The position numbers were made by a program, and so were the translations under genes. The notes below the pieces were generated by a model. That model did not search any database. It saw only the letters and a program-made list of their open reading frames with translations, and was not told where the DNA came from. 64,000 bases of DNA, from contig NZ_JAPENW010000001.1 in the NCBI RefSeq assembly GCF_026341855.1, positions 2,967,001-3,031,000 on the forward strand, written 5' to 3'. Below, in pieces: positions 16,519 to 24,373 of the stretch. This DNA comes from Streptomyces sp. NBC_00568 (GTDB lineage: Bacteria > Actinomycetota > Actinomycetes > Streptomycetales > Streptomycetaceae). Numbering within the stretch: position 1 is the first letter of the stretch; the number at the start of each line of letters is the position of its first letter.

Positions 16519-18327
16519 TCAGTCGTCCATGCCCGCGAGGACCAGGGGCAGCCGGTCCGCACCGCCTTCGGTGAGGCGGACCGGCACCCCCCAGTCCTGC
16601 TGGTGGACATGGCAGGCCGGGTGCTCTCCCCCAGCCACATCGTCGTCGCAGGACGCCGCCATCGCCGAGACGTGCAGCACGCCCTCGGGGACGGCCGGGT
16701 TCAGCTCGACGACCCGGGAGAGATCGGTGCCGGCGCCCTCGCCCGCGAGCAGCAGCTCGGGCGGGGTGGCGGACACGAGGAGCCGGGTGGACGGGCCGTA
16801 GCGCGTGTCCAGCTTCTGCCCGGCCGGCGCCTGGAAGACGACGTCCAACCGGACGGCTCCCGGGGCGACTTCGGTGGCCTCTCGCCGAGTCCGGTGGGCG
16901 ACCGACTCCACACGCACGGTCTCCTCGGGCAACCGCAGCCGGGTCAGCCGGTGGCGGGCGGACTCCACCACCACGATGTCGTCCCCGACGAGCACGGCGT
17001 CGCTCGGCTCCCGCAGATCCGTGGCCAGCGTGGTCACTTCACCCGTCGCCGGGTCGAAGCGACGCAGCGCGTGGTTGTACGTGTCGCTGACCGCGACCGA
17101 CCCGTCGGGCAGCGCGGTGACACCCAACGGGTGCTGGAGCAGAGCCTGTTCAGCGGGCCCGTCACGGTGTCCGAAGTCGAAGAGCCCGGTGCCGACGGCC
17201 GTGTGCACGCTCCCGTCCTGGTCGACCCAGCGCAGCGCCGAGGTCTCGGAGTCGGCCAGCCAGAGCCGGTCCCCGGTGGCGGCGAGCCCCGACGGCTGCG
17301 CGAACCAGGCCTCGGGCCCCGGCCCGTCGACCAGCCCCTCGTTCGTCGTGCCCGCGGCGACCCCGACGGTCTCCGTCACCGGGTCGTACGCCCACAGCTG
17401 GTGCACACCGGCCATGGCGATCCAGACCTTCCCGCCGAACAGAGCCACGTCCCACGGCGAGGACAGATCGACCTCGAGCGCCGGTCCGGACGTCGGCGAA
17501 CCCTGCCACCACTGGCGGCCGGTGCCCGCGAGCGTGCTGACCGCGCCGGTCGCGAGATCGACCCGCCGCAGGGCGTGGTTCACGGTGTCCGCGACGACGA
17601 CCGCGCCCTCGTCGAGCAGCGCGAGCCCCTGCGGCTCGCTGAACCCCGCCGCCTCCGCGCTGCCGTCCACGCACCCGCGGACACCCGATCCGATGCGCCG
17701 TACGACCGTCTCGGCATCCTCCGCCAGCTCCACCAGCTGATGCCGGGTCGTGTCGCTGACCAGCAGATTCCCACTCGGCAGGGCGAGCGCCTTGCCCGGG
17801 AAACGCAACACGGTCGGCTCGGGCTCGGGCGCCACGTACGGGCCGTCACCGCGCCGCAGGGTGCCCTTGGCCGCGTGCTCGGCCTCCAGTTCCTCCACCA
17901 GCCGCTCGATGGCGTGGGCATGCCCCTCACCGGCGTGCTGCGCGACGACGTATCCCTCGGGGTCGATCACCACGAGCGTCGGCCAGGCCCGTACCGCGTA
18001 CTGCTTCCAGGTCGCGAGCTCCGGGTCGTCCAGCACCGGATGCTCCACCCCGTACCGCTCCACCGCGTCGACGACCGCCCGGTGCTCCGCCTCGTGCGCG
18101 AACTTCGGCGAGTGCACCCCGACGATCACCACGGTGTCCCGGTGCTTCTCCTCCAACTCCCGCAGTTCGTCCAGGACATGCAGGCAGTTGATGCAGCAGA
18201 AGGTCCAGAAATCCAGGATCAACACGCGGCCACGGAAGTCGGCGAGCTTCAGATCCTTGCCACCGGTGTTCAGCCAGCCGCCCTTGCCGGCCAGCTCGGG
18301 AGCGCGGACACGTACGCGTTTGCTCAT
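16519..18327 (-). CDS. thioredoxin-like / NHL-repeat protein (NHLRC2-like)
   Basis: A 602-residue cytoplasmic protein. Residues ~10-160 form a TlpA/thioredoxin-like domain with the redox motif in WTFCCINCLHVLDELREL (CxxC = CINC, preceded by another Cys). Residues ~175-500 form an NHL-type beta-propeller with repeated motifs such as LLVSDTTRHQLVEL, VVADTVNHALRRVDLATG and VAVSDTYNHALRRFDPATG. The C-terminus is a beta-rich domain. This is the same architecture as vertebrate NHLRC2 and its bacterial homologues, whose reaction is unknown. ATG start at 18327. It appears monocistronic. Confidence 0.92.
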   Translation of the reverse strand: MSKRVRVRAPELAGKGGWLNTGGKDLKLADFRGRVLILDFWTFCCINCLHVLDELRELEEKHRDTVVIVGVHSPKFAHEAEHRAVVDAVERYGVEHPVLDDPELATWKQYAVRAWPTLVVIDPEGYVVAQHAGEGHAHAIERLVEELEAEHAAKGTLRRGDGPYVAPEPEPTVLRFPGKALALPSGNLLVSDTTRHQLVELAEDAETVVRRIGSGVRGCVDGSAEAAGFSEPQGLALLDEGAVVVADTVNHALRRVDLATGAVSTLAGTGRQWWQGSPTSGPALEVDLSSPWDVALFGGKVWIAMAGVHQLWAYDPVTETVGVAAGTTNEGLVDGPGPEAWFAQPSGLAATGDRLWLADSETSALRWVDQDGSVHTAVGTGLFDFGHRDGPAEQALLQHPLGVTALPDGSVAVSDTYNHALRRFDPATGEVTTLATDLREPSDAVLVGDDIVVVESARHRLTRLRLPEETVRVESVAHRTRREATEVAPGAVRLDVVFQAPAGQKLDTRYGPSTRLLVSATPPELLLAGEGAGTDLSRVVELNPAVPEGVLHVSAMAASCDDDVAGGEHPACHVHQQDWGVPVRLTEGGADRLPLVLAGMDD

Positions 18328-18383
18328 CCGTCCAGGGTCGCACGGCCACCGGACCCCGCCGCGGTCCCTCGGCGCGGGTGAAC

Positions 18384-18417
18384 GACGAACGCCCCCGGAT
18401 GTCCCGAGGGCGTCGTC
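18384..18417 (-). terminator. hairpin after the FG-GAP protein gene
   Basis: GACG + ACGCCC (18384-18394, one bulged A) pairs with GGGCGT + CGTC (18408-18417) around a 13-nt loop. It lies 16 bp downstream of the minus-strand FG-GAP gene and upstream of the thioredoxin-NHL start. Confidence 0.55.
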
Positions 18418-18432
18418 CGTGCCGTCCAGCCG

Positions 18433-19929
18433 TCAGTAACCGAGCACCGAGCCGAAGGCCAGGCCGGTCGTGGGGGCGGGAAGTGCGAGCGTTCCCGCGG
18501 TGAAGCTGACCGCGCCGGTGCCGGTCGGGCCGGACGCGCCGGCGGTCAGGGTCCAGACGCGGCCGTTGTTGCCGTCCTCGCCCGGTGCCGCGACCGAGAG
18601 GTCGGCACGGCCGTCGCGGTTGAGGTCCCGCAGGAAGATCCCGTAGCCGTTCGTGCCGCCGAAGGAGTCGTCGGTCTCGTTGGAGCCGGGGACACCGGCG
18701 GTGCCTTGGTTGAAGCTCTGGGCGCCGGTGGTGGTCAGTCCGGAGCCCGAGCCGTGGAGCACGACGACGTTGCCGGTGTTGACGGCGGAGCCGATGTCCT
18801 CGCCCGGTGCGCCGATCGCGAGGTCGGCGGCGCCGTCGCCGTTGACATCCGCGGTCGAGAGGGTGTTGCCGAAACGGTCGTCGGTCTCGTCCGTGCCGGG
18901 AACACCGCCAATGCCCTGAACCAGGTCGACCGGGGGACGGGTGGCCGCCGGGCCCTGCGCACTGCCGTACAGCACGCGCACGGCGCCACCCTTGCGGGTG
19001 GGCAGCGGGTGCTGCGGGACCCAGGGCTCCTCGCTGTCGTAGGCGCCGAACGCGGCGTTGCCGAGGGCGAGGTCCGCGTAGCCGTCCTTGTCGAAGTCGC
19101 CGACGGCCACGGTGTTGCCCGTGGTCTCCCCGTACCAGGAGTCGGCGCGGACCAGCCCGGTGGAGGTGCCGCGCAGGTAGGTGGTGCCGCCGCCTTCCAG
19201 GCCGTTGTACGCGGCGGCCACGTCCGACCTGCCGTCGCCGTCGATGTCGCCGACCGCCAGGCGGATGTACCCGGTGAAGTGCGGGATGCCGGCGCCGGTG
19301 ACGTAGGTGAGGGCCGCCGGGGTGGTGCCCGGCGCGAACGGACCGCGGGCGACGGAGACGCCGGAGGTCTCGTCACCCCGGTTGGCGGTGACGATGTCGG
19401 ACTTCCCGTCGCCGTTGACGTCGGCGACGGCCAGCCCCGCGAACCCGGTGCCGTCGTACAGCGTGGAGCCCTTCAGGACGGTACCGCGGGTGAAGCCCTG
19501 CGGGCCGCTCCACAGGATGGTGATGCGGCCGGTGTCCTCACTGGTGGACGCGTCCTCACCGGGCGCCGTGACGACCAGGTCCGCGTAACCGTCGCTGTCG
19601 AGGTCCGCGCTGGTGATCCGGGAACCGAAGAAGTCGTCCGTCTCGGAGGTGCCGGGTATGCCGCTGGTGGACTGGCTGACGGTGTAGCGCGCCGAGGTCT
19701 TCGGTCCCTTCGCGGAGCCGGGCACGACGGCGATGTACCCGGCGCCCTTCTTGCCACCGGCCGTTCCCGACTTCACGCCGATCGCGAGATCGCGGTAGCC
19801 GTCGCCGTTGAAGTCGTACGCCTTGGCTGCGCCGGCCGCGGAGGCCGGGGCGGTGGCGATCGCCAGCAGGCCGCCGGTGAGGGCGGCTGCCGCGGCGGTC
19901 GCCAGGGTGACGCTGAGGCGGTGGTGCAT
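18433..19929 (-). CDS. secreted FG-GAP repeat (integrin-alpha-like) protein
   Basis: A 498-residue protein. The ATG at 19929 follows AGGAGG and begins a signal peptide (LSVTLATAAAAALTGGLLA, cleavage near ASA|AG). The mature protein is a seven-bladed-type beta-propeller of FG-GAP repeats, seen as recurring DFNGDGYRDLAIGVKSG, DLDSDGYADLVVTAPGED, DVNGDGKSDIVTANRG, DIDGDGRSDVAAAY, DFDKDGYADLALGN, DVNGDGAADLAIGAPGED and DLNRDGRADLSVAAPGED. The DxDxDG loops bind Ca2+. Function is unknown: surface adhesion or matrix binding is inferred from integrin alpha-chain similarity. An upstream frame extension to 19968 is not needed. Confidence 0.93.
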   Translation of the reverse strand: MHHRLSVTLATAAAAALTGGLLAIATAPASAAGAAKAYDFNGDGYRDLAIGVKSGTAGGKKGAGYIAVVPGSAKGPKTSARYTVSQSTSGIPGTSETDDFFGSRITSADLDSDGYADLVVTAPGEDASTSEDTGRITILWSGPQGFTRGTVLKGSTLYDGTGFAGLAVADVNGDGKSDIVTANRGDETSGVSVARGPFAPGTTPAALTYVTGAGIPHFTGYIRLAVGDIDGDGRSDVAAAYNGLEGGGTTYLRGTSTGLVRADSWYGETTGNTVAVGDFDKDGYADLALGNAAFGAYDSEEPWVPQHPLPTRKGGAVRVLYGSAQGPAATRPPVDLVQGIGGVPGTDETDDRFGNTLSTADVNGDGAADLAIGAPGEDIGSAVNTGNVVVLHGSGSGLTTTGAQSFNQGTAGVPGSNETDDSFGGTNGYGIFLRDLNRDGRADLSVAAPGEDGNNGRVWTLTAGASGPTGTGAVSFTAGTLALPAPTTGLAFGSVLGY

Positions 19930-20197
19930 GCGGTGGTCCTCCTGGGCATGCGGGGATGCTCGGGGCATCCACAGAGTGTGGGTCGCCGGTGCGCCACCCC
20001 GGGTTCACCTCGTGTCGGCGCGGGCGTGGAGCGGCGTTGGCAAAGAGCAGACCAACGGAGGGCGCCCATGGTTGCGCGGGGGACACGTTTTGCTCAGGAG
20101 TCTCTCCACGTCGCTGCTCGCACAGGGCTGTTGCGGACCGGTGCGCGCACGTCGGCGAACGGGACAGGGGCCGGAGAGCCGTCGCTGCGGGTCGTCG

Positions 20198-20242
20198 GCG
20201 GAGGGCCTGCCCGGTCGTCAGCGGAGGGTGTGCCCGGTCGTC
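20198..20242. repeat. 22-bp tandem duplication at the cupin gene 3' end
   Basis: 20198-20219 and 20221-20242 match at 20 of 22 positions with a 23-bp period. The right copy is the coding 3' end of the cupin gene (stop codon 20218-20220 on the minus strand) and the left copy lies directly after the stop. The rest of 19930-20217 is non-coding and holds the leader of the FG-GAP gene. Confidence 0.8.
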
Positions 20243-20628
20243 GCGTCCACGTGGGCCGGGACCTCGTCGTGGCGGTCGCCGACCGTGAGGGTGCCGGTGG
20301 GCTCGAAGAGGAGGATCGCGGCGCCACCGGGGGCGTACGGCTTGTGCTCGGTTCCGCGCGGGACCGTGCAGACGGAGCCCTTGGGGAGGACGACGGTCCG
20401 CTCGCCGGCCGGCTCCCGGAGCGCGATGGTCAGCTCGCCCTCCAGGACCAGGAAGAACTCGTCCGTGTGGTCGTGCACGTGCCAGACGTGCTCTCCCTCG
20501 ACCTTCGCGACGCGCACGTCGTAGTCGTTGACGGCGGTGACGATCCGGGGGCTCCACAGGTCGGTGAAGGAGGCGAGGGCGGCGGAGAGGGAGACGGGTT
20601 CGGCGCGGCGGGCGGATTCGCTGGTCAT
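20218..20628 (-). CDS. single-domain cupin protein
   Basis: A 136-residue cupin_2 protein. Metal-binding motif 1 is HVWHVHDHTDEFFLVLEGEL (His, His, Glu) and motif 2 is CTVPRGTEHKPYAPG with the fourth His ligand. It starts at the ATG at 20628 (MTSESARRAEPVSL) with GAGG upstream. The frame extends further upstream only through the divergent regulator gene and is rejected. The function of such small cupins ranges from isomerases to dioxygenases and cannot be fixed here. Only 51 bp separate its start from the divergent GlxA-type regulator, suggesting the regulator controls it. Confidence 0.87.
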   Translation of the reverse strand: MTSESARRAEPVSLSAALASFTDLWSPRIVTAVNDYDVRVAKVEGEHVWHVHDHTDEFFLVLEGELTIALREPAGERTVVLPKGSVCTVPRGTEHKPYAPGGAAILLFEPTGTLTVGDRHDEVPAHVDATTGHTLR

Positions 20629-20679
20629 GCGCTCATCCTCGGCTCCGCGCGGAACGCCCGCGAGTGCTAGAAATCGCGT

Positions 20680-21771
20680 ATGCCGCAAGGATCCTCGCAG
20701 CTGCCGCCCGCTCGGGAGCCCCGCACCGTGCCCGGTCGGGGGGAGCCGCCGCCGACCCGGCCGCATCGCGTCGCCGTGATCGTCGACGAGGGCACGAATC
20801 CCTTCGAAGTCGGTGTCGCGACGGAGCTGTTCGGGCTTCCGCGGCCCGAGCTGGGACGAGCGGAGCCGCTGTACGAGCTGACTCTGTGCGTGCCCACGCC
20901 CGGCGTCCGGATGAATCACGGGTTCTTCACCCTGAGCGGAGTGCCCGGTCTCGACGCGGTGGACGACGCCGACACCGTCGTCGTCCCCGGCCGTCCCGAC
21001 AACGTCGTACCGCGCCGGCCCGTCGTCCTGGACGCCATCCGGCGCGGCCACGCGCGCGGGGCCCGCGTGGTGAGCTTCTGCACCGGGGCCTTCGCGCTGG
21101 CCGAGGCGGGACTGCTCGACGGGCGGCGGGCCACCACCCACTGGCGCTGGACGGACGCGTTCCGGGAGCTGCATCCGAGGGTGCTGCTGGATCCGGACGT
21201 GCTCTTCGTGGACGAGGGGGACGTGCTGACCGCGGCGGGCAGTGCCGCCGCCCTCGATCTCGGGCTGCATCTCGTGCGGCGCGACCACGGCGCGGAGATC
21301 GCCAACACGGTGTCCCGCCGGCTGGTCTTCGCCGCGCACCGCGACGGGGGGCAGCGCCAGTTCGTGGAACGGCCACTGCCCGACGTGCCCGACGCGTCGC
21401 TGACACCCCTGCTGGCTTGGGCGCAGGAGCGGCTCGGTGAGCCGCTGACGGTCGGCGACCTGGCGGCGAGCGCCGCGGTCAGCCCGGCGACGCTGCACCG
21501 CCGCTTCCGCGCGCAGCTCGGCACGACGCCGCTGGCGTGGCTGACGGCGGAGCGGGTCGCCCTGGCCTGCCGGCTCATCGAGCGCGGCGAGGTCCGGCTC
21601 GACGTGGTGGCGGACCGCAGCGGGCTCGGGACCGCCGCGAACCTGCGCGAGCGGGTGCGCCGGGCGACCGGACTCAGCCCGTCGGCCTACCGGCGGCGTT
21701 TCGGACCGCCCGCCGGGGAACCGGTGACGCATGAGATACCTCGTACGCGACCGGCTGCTCGGCTTCGGTGA
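20680..21771 (+). CDS. GlxA-family transcriptional regulator (DJ-1/PfpI + AraC HTH)
   Basis: A 363-residue regulator. Residues ~30-200 form a class I glutamine amidotransferase-like DJ-1/PfpI domain with the nucleophile-elbow-like VSFCTGAFALAEAGLLDG. Residues ~240-340 form an AraC-type double helix-turn-helix (LTVGDLAASAAVSPATLHRR and VADRSGLGTAANLRERVR). It is a cytoplasmic DNA-binding protein probably sensing a small amine or amide, by family analogy. The cupin gene diverges from it and the LURP-one gene overlaps its 3' end by 41 bp, an unusually long same-strand overlap. Confidence 0.93.
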   Translation: MPQGSSQLPPAREPRTVPGRGEPPPTRPHRVAVIVDEGTNPFEVGVATELFGLPRPELGRAEPLYELTLCVPTPGVRMNHGFFTLSGVPGLDAVDDADTVVVPGRPDNVVPRRPVVLDAIRRGHARGARVVSFCTGAFALAEAGLLDGRRATTHWRWTDAFRELHPRVLLDPDVLFVDEGDVLTAAGSAAALDLGLHLVRRDHGAEIANTVSRRLVFAAHRDGGQRQFVERPLPDVPDASLTPLLAWAQERLGEPLTVGDLAASAAVSPATLHRRFRAQLGTTPLAWLTAERVALACRLIERGEVRLDVVADRSGLGTAANLRERVRRATGLSPSAYRRRFGPPAGEPVTHEIPRTRPAARLR

Positions 21772-22225
21772 CGACTACTGGATCGAGGACGACCACGGCG
21801 ACAGGGTCTTCTTCGTCGACGGCAAGGCCATGCGCCTGCGGGACACCTTCGAGCTGAAGGACACCCAGGGGCGCGTCCTCATCGACATCCACCAGAAGAT
21901 GCTCGCGCTGCGCGACACGATGATCATCGAGCGGGACGGCGACCCGCTCGCGACCATCAAGCGCAAGCGTCTGTCCCTGCTCCGCAACCACTACCGCGTC
22001 TCCCTGGTCGACGGCACCGAGCTCGACGTCAGCGGCAAGATCCTCGACCGCGAGTTCGCCGTCGACTACGACAACGAGCTCCTCGCCCAGATCTCCCGCC
22101 GCCGGCTCCACGTCCGCGACACCTACGGAGTCGACGTTGTACGGGAGGACGCCGATCCGGCACTGCTGATCGCGGTGGCGGTGTGCGTGATCCACCTGGC
22201 GGAGAAGGAGCGGGGGGACGACTGA
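21731..22225 (+). CDS. LURP-one-related (Tubby-like fold) protein
   Basis: A 164-residue protein of the LURP-one/YxjI family with a 12-stranded barrel pattern: MRYLVRDRLLGFGDDYWIED, then DGKAMRLRDTFELKD, IHQKMLALRDTMIIERDG, IKRKRLSLLRNHYRV and a C-terminal hydrophobic helix LLIAVAVCVIHLAEKE. The fold resembles Tubby/phospholipid scramblase domains; bacterial function is unknown. The ATG at 21731 lies inside the end of the GlxA gene (41-bp overlap in another frame), so translation of the two is likely linked. Confidence 0.9.
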   Translation: MRYLVRDRLLGFGDDYWIEDDHGDRVFFVDGKAMRLRDTFELKDTQGRVLIDIHQKMLALRDTMIIERDGDPLATIKRKRLSLLRNHYRVSLVDGTELDVSGKILDREFAVDYDNELLAQISRRRLHVRDTYGVDVVREDADPALLIAVAVCVIHLAEKERGDD

Positions 22226-22290
22226 GAAGGGAACGGCGGCCGGCGGCGGGAGCGCTCGCGGGGTCCCCGCCCGGGAGGAAGGCGGGAAGT

Positions 22291-22359
22291 GGGGACCTGC
22301 GAGCGCGCGACACCCGGGGTGAGGACCTGCGAGCGCGCGACACCCGGGGTGAGGACCTG
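22291..22359. repeat. 30-bp tandem repeat, 2.3 copies
   Basis: 22291-22320 and 22321-22350 are identical except one base; a third partial unit (GAGGACCTGG) continues to 22360. The unit contains GACCTGCGAGCGCGCGACAC. It lies between the LURP-one stop (22225) and the convergent nitrilase stop (22395). The 22226-22394 gap otherwise holds nothing recognisable. Confidence 0.9.
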
Positions 22360-22394
22360 GAAGCACCGCGACGGGCGGGCTGCGGGGGCGCCGG

Positions 22395-23210
22395 TCAGCG
22401 GCGGGGAGTCTCCAGGCCCAGCAGCCGGTCCTTCAGGGCCGGGAACTGTTCCCTCGTCGTCGCGACCTTCGCCGGGTCGAAGTCCACCGTGAGGATCTCC
22501 TCGTCCGAGCCCGCCTCGGCGAGGATCTCCCCCCAGGGGTCGACCACGATCGAGTGACCGGCCTGGGGAACTCCCGCGTGCGTACCGGCCGTTCCGCAGG
22601 CGAGGATGTACGCCTGGTTCTCCACGGCGCGTGCCTGCGCGAGCAGGGTCCAGTGGGAGCGGCGCCGTTCGGGCCAGCCGGCCGGGACGACGAAGGTCTG
22701 CGCCCCCGCGTCGACGAGCCCGCGGAAGAGCTCGGGGAACCGCAGGTCGTAGCAGGTGGCCACGCCGAGGACGGTCTCCGGCAGCCGCACCGTCACCAGA
22801 TCCGTGCCCGCGCCCATCAGTACGGCCTCGCCCTTGTCGAAGCCGAAGCGGTGGATCTTCCGGTAGGAGGCGACGAGTTCACCGGCGGGGGAGTAGACGA
22901 GGGAGGTGTTGTAGAGGGGGGCCTCGGACCCGGAACCGTCCTCGGACGCGGCGCGCTCGGGGATCGAGCCCGCGTGCAGCCACACGCCCGCGTCGCTCGC
23001 CGCCTTGGCCATCGCCTCGTGGGTCGGCCCCTCGAGCGGTTCGGCCCGGGCTGCGAACTCCTCGTAGGCGAAGGCGCCCGTGGTCCACAGCTCGGGGAGC
23101 ACCACGAGATCGACTCCGGCTTGATCCCGTACCAGGTCCGCGACACGGCGTCTGCGAGCAGCGACCGATTCGTCGGCGTTTACGTCGATCTGGAGGAGCG
23201 AGGCGCGCAC
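22395..23210 (-). CDS. carbon-nitrogen hydrolase (nitrilase superfamily)
   Basis: A 271-residue amidase-type hydrolase. The catalytic triad is present: Glu in VVLPELWTTGAF, Lys in SYRKIHRFGFDKGE and Cys in GVATCYDLRFPELFRG. It resembles omega-amidase/YafV-like enzymes that hydrolyse small amides; the precise substrate is not determinable. The frame is open upstream to 23330, but VRASLLQIDVNADES is the family-like start, so I use the GTG at 23210. It is divergent from the isomerase-family gene at 23365. Confidence 0.92.
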   Translation of the reverse strand: MRASLLQIDVNADESVAARRRRVADLVRDQAGVDLVVLPELWTTGAFAYEEFAARAEPLEGPTHEAMAKAASDAGVWLHAGSIPERAASEDGSGSEAPLYNTSLVYSPAGELVASYRKIHRFGFDKGEAVLMGAGTDLVTVRLPETVLGVATCYDLRFPELFRGLVDAGAQTFVVPAGWPERRRSHWTLLAQARAVENQAYILACGTAGTHAGVPQAGHSIVVDPWGEILAEAGSDEEILTVDFDPAKVATTREQFPALKDRLLGLETPRR

Positions 23211-23364
23211 ACTACCACCGTCCTGGCATTCGAGCCGTTGATACGGGCCTACGATCGTCACACGAAAGCACTGCCGGGGTGCCTCACAGCAGCGTAACTT
23301 AGCGTCCCAAGACACCCGCTGCCTGTGCACTGCCCGCGTCCAACCGCCCGAGGGGTCCCGTTCC

Positions 23365-24189
23365 GTGAGTCTGCATCCGAGTCTTCAGTCCTACGCCGAC
23401 GCCTGGGCCCACTCGATCGAAGCGATATCCGAGCTGGTGCAGCCGCTTGTGGAGGGCGAGTGGAACCGGCGGACTCCGTGTCCCGGCTGGTCGGTCCGCG
23501 ACATCGTCTCCCATGTCATCGGGCTGGACTGCGAGATGCTCGGCGACCCCCGGCCGATCCACACGCTCCCCCGCGACCTCTACCACGTGACGAACGAGCA
23601 CCAGCGCTACATGGAGATGCAGGTCGACGTGCGCCGCCACCACACGGCGCCGGAGATGACCTCCGAGCTGGAGTACACGGTCATCCGCCGCAACAGGCAG
23701 CTGCGGAACGAGTCGCGGCAGCCCGACGCCAAGGTGCGCGGCCCCCTGGGCACCGAGGTCACCCTCGAACAGGCGATGCGCAACCGCGCGTTCGACGTAT
23801 GGGTGCACGAGCAGGACCTGCGGGTCACGCTGGGCCGGCCGGGGAACCTCGACTCCCCCGGTTCGCAGATCGTCCGGGACGACCTGCTGGCCGCCCTGCC
23901 GAAGGTCGTCGCCAAGGACGCGGGGGCGCCGGCGAACTCGGCGGTCGTCTTCGACGTGCACGGCCCCGTCGAGTTCCTGCGGACCGTCCGCATCGACGCC
24001 GACGGGCGCGGCTCGATAGACGGTGCGCCGTCCCTCGGTCCCGCCGCGAGCCTCTCCCTCGACTGGGAGACCTTCGTCCGGCTCGCCTGCGGCCGCGTCC
24101 ACGCCGATGCCGTGTCCGACCGCATCAAGACCGAGGGCGACCCGGAGCTGACGGCGGCGATCCTGCGCAACTTCACCGTCACGCCGTAA
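23365..24189 (+). CDS. maleylpyruvate isomerase family / mycothiol-dependent DinB-like protein
   Basis: A 274-residue protein of the actinobacterial TIGR03083-type family. It has an N-terminal four-helix DinB-like domain (ISELVQPLVEGEWNRRTPCPGWSVRD followed by IVSHVIGLDCEML, and later FDVWVHEQDLRVTLGRPG) whose three His residues form a metal site. A C-terminal SCP2-like domain follows (~190-270). Family members use mycothiol as cofactor or thiol carrier. The substrate here is unknown and the generic name is by homology only. GTG start at 23365. Confidence 0.88.
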   Translation: MSLHPSLQSYADAWAHSIEAISELVQPLVEGEWNRRTPCPGWSVRDIVSHVIGLDCEMLGDPRPIHTLPRDLYHVTNEHQRYMEMQVDVRRHHTAPEMTSELEYTVIRRNRQLRNESRQPDAKVRGPLGTEVTLEQAMRNRAFDVWVHEQDLRVTLGRPGNLDSPGSQIVRDDLLAALPKVVAKDAGAPANSAVVFDVHGPVEFLRTVRIDADGRGSIDGAPSLGPAASLSLDWETFVRLACGRVHADAVSDRIKTEGDPELTAAILRNFTVTP

Positions 24190-24195
24190 CGGAGC

Positions 24196-24300
24196 GGGAC
24201 GGGCGGGGCGGCTCGCGCCGCGCCGCCCGCACGTCCTCCGCCGCGGACCGGAACGGGCGGGGCGACTCTCGTCCCGCCGCTCACGCGTCCTCCGCCGCCC
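24196..24300. repeat. imperfect 54-bp direct repeat, two copies
   Basis: 24196-24249 and 24250-24300 share the blocks GGGACGGGCGGGGCG / GGAACGGGCGGGGCG and ACGTCCTCCGCCG / GCGTCCTCCGCCG at a 54-bp period. Remnants of the second block continue towards 24330. It fills the gap 24190-24373 after the isomerase-family gene; nothing else is visible there. Confidence 0.7.
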
Positions 24301-24373
24301 ATGTCTCCCCCGTCGCCCACGCCGGTCCAGGCCGGGACGCGCAGGCGCGGGGGACCGGCATGGTCTGCGGTGG

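Noticed and set aside
18706..20670. 654-aa plus-strand frame antisense to the FG-GAP and cupin genes
   Set aside because: Valine/glycine-rich shadow; the minus strand encodes clear FG-GAP and cupin motifs.
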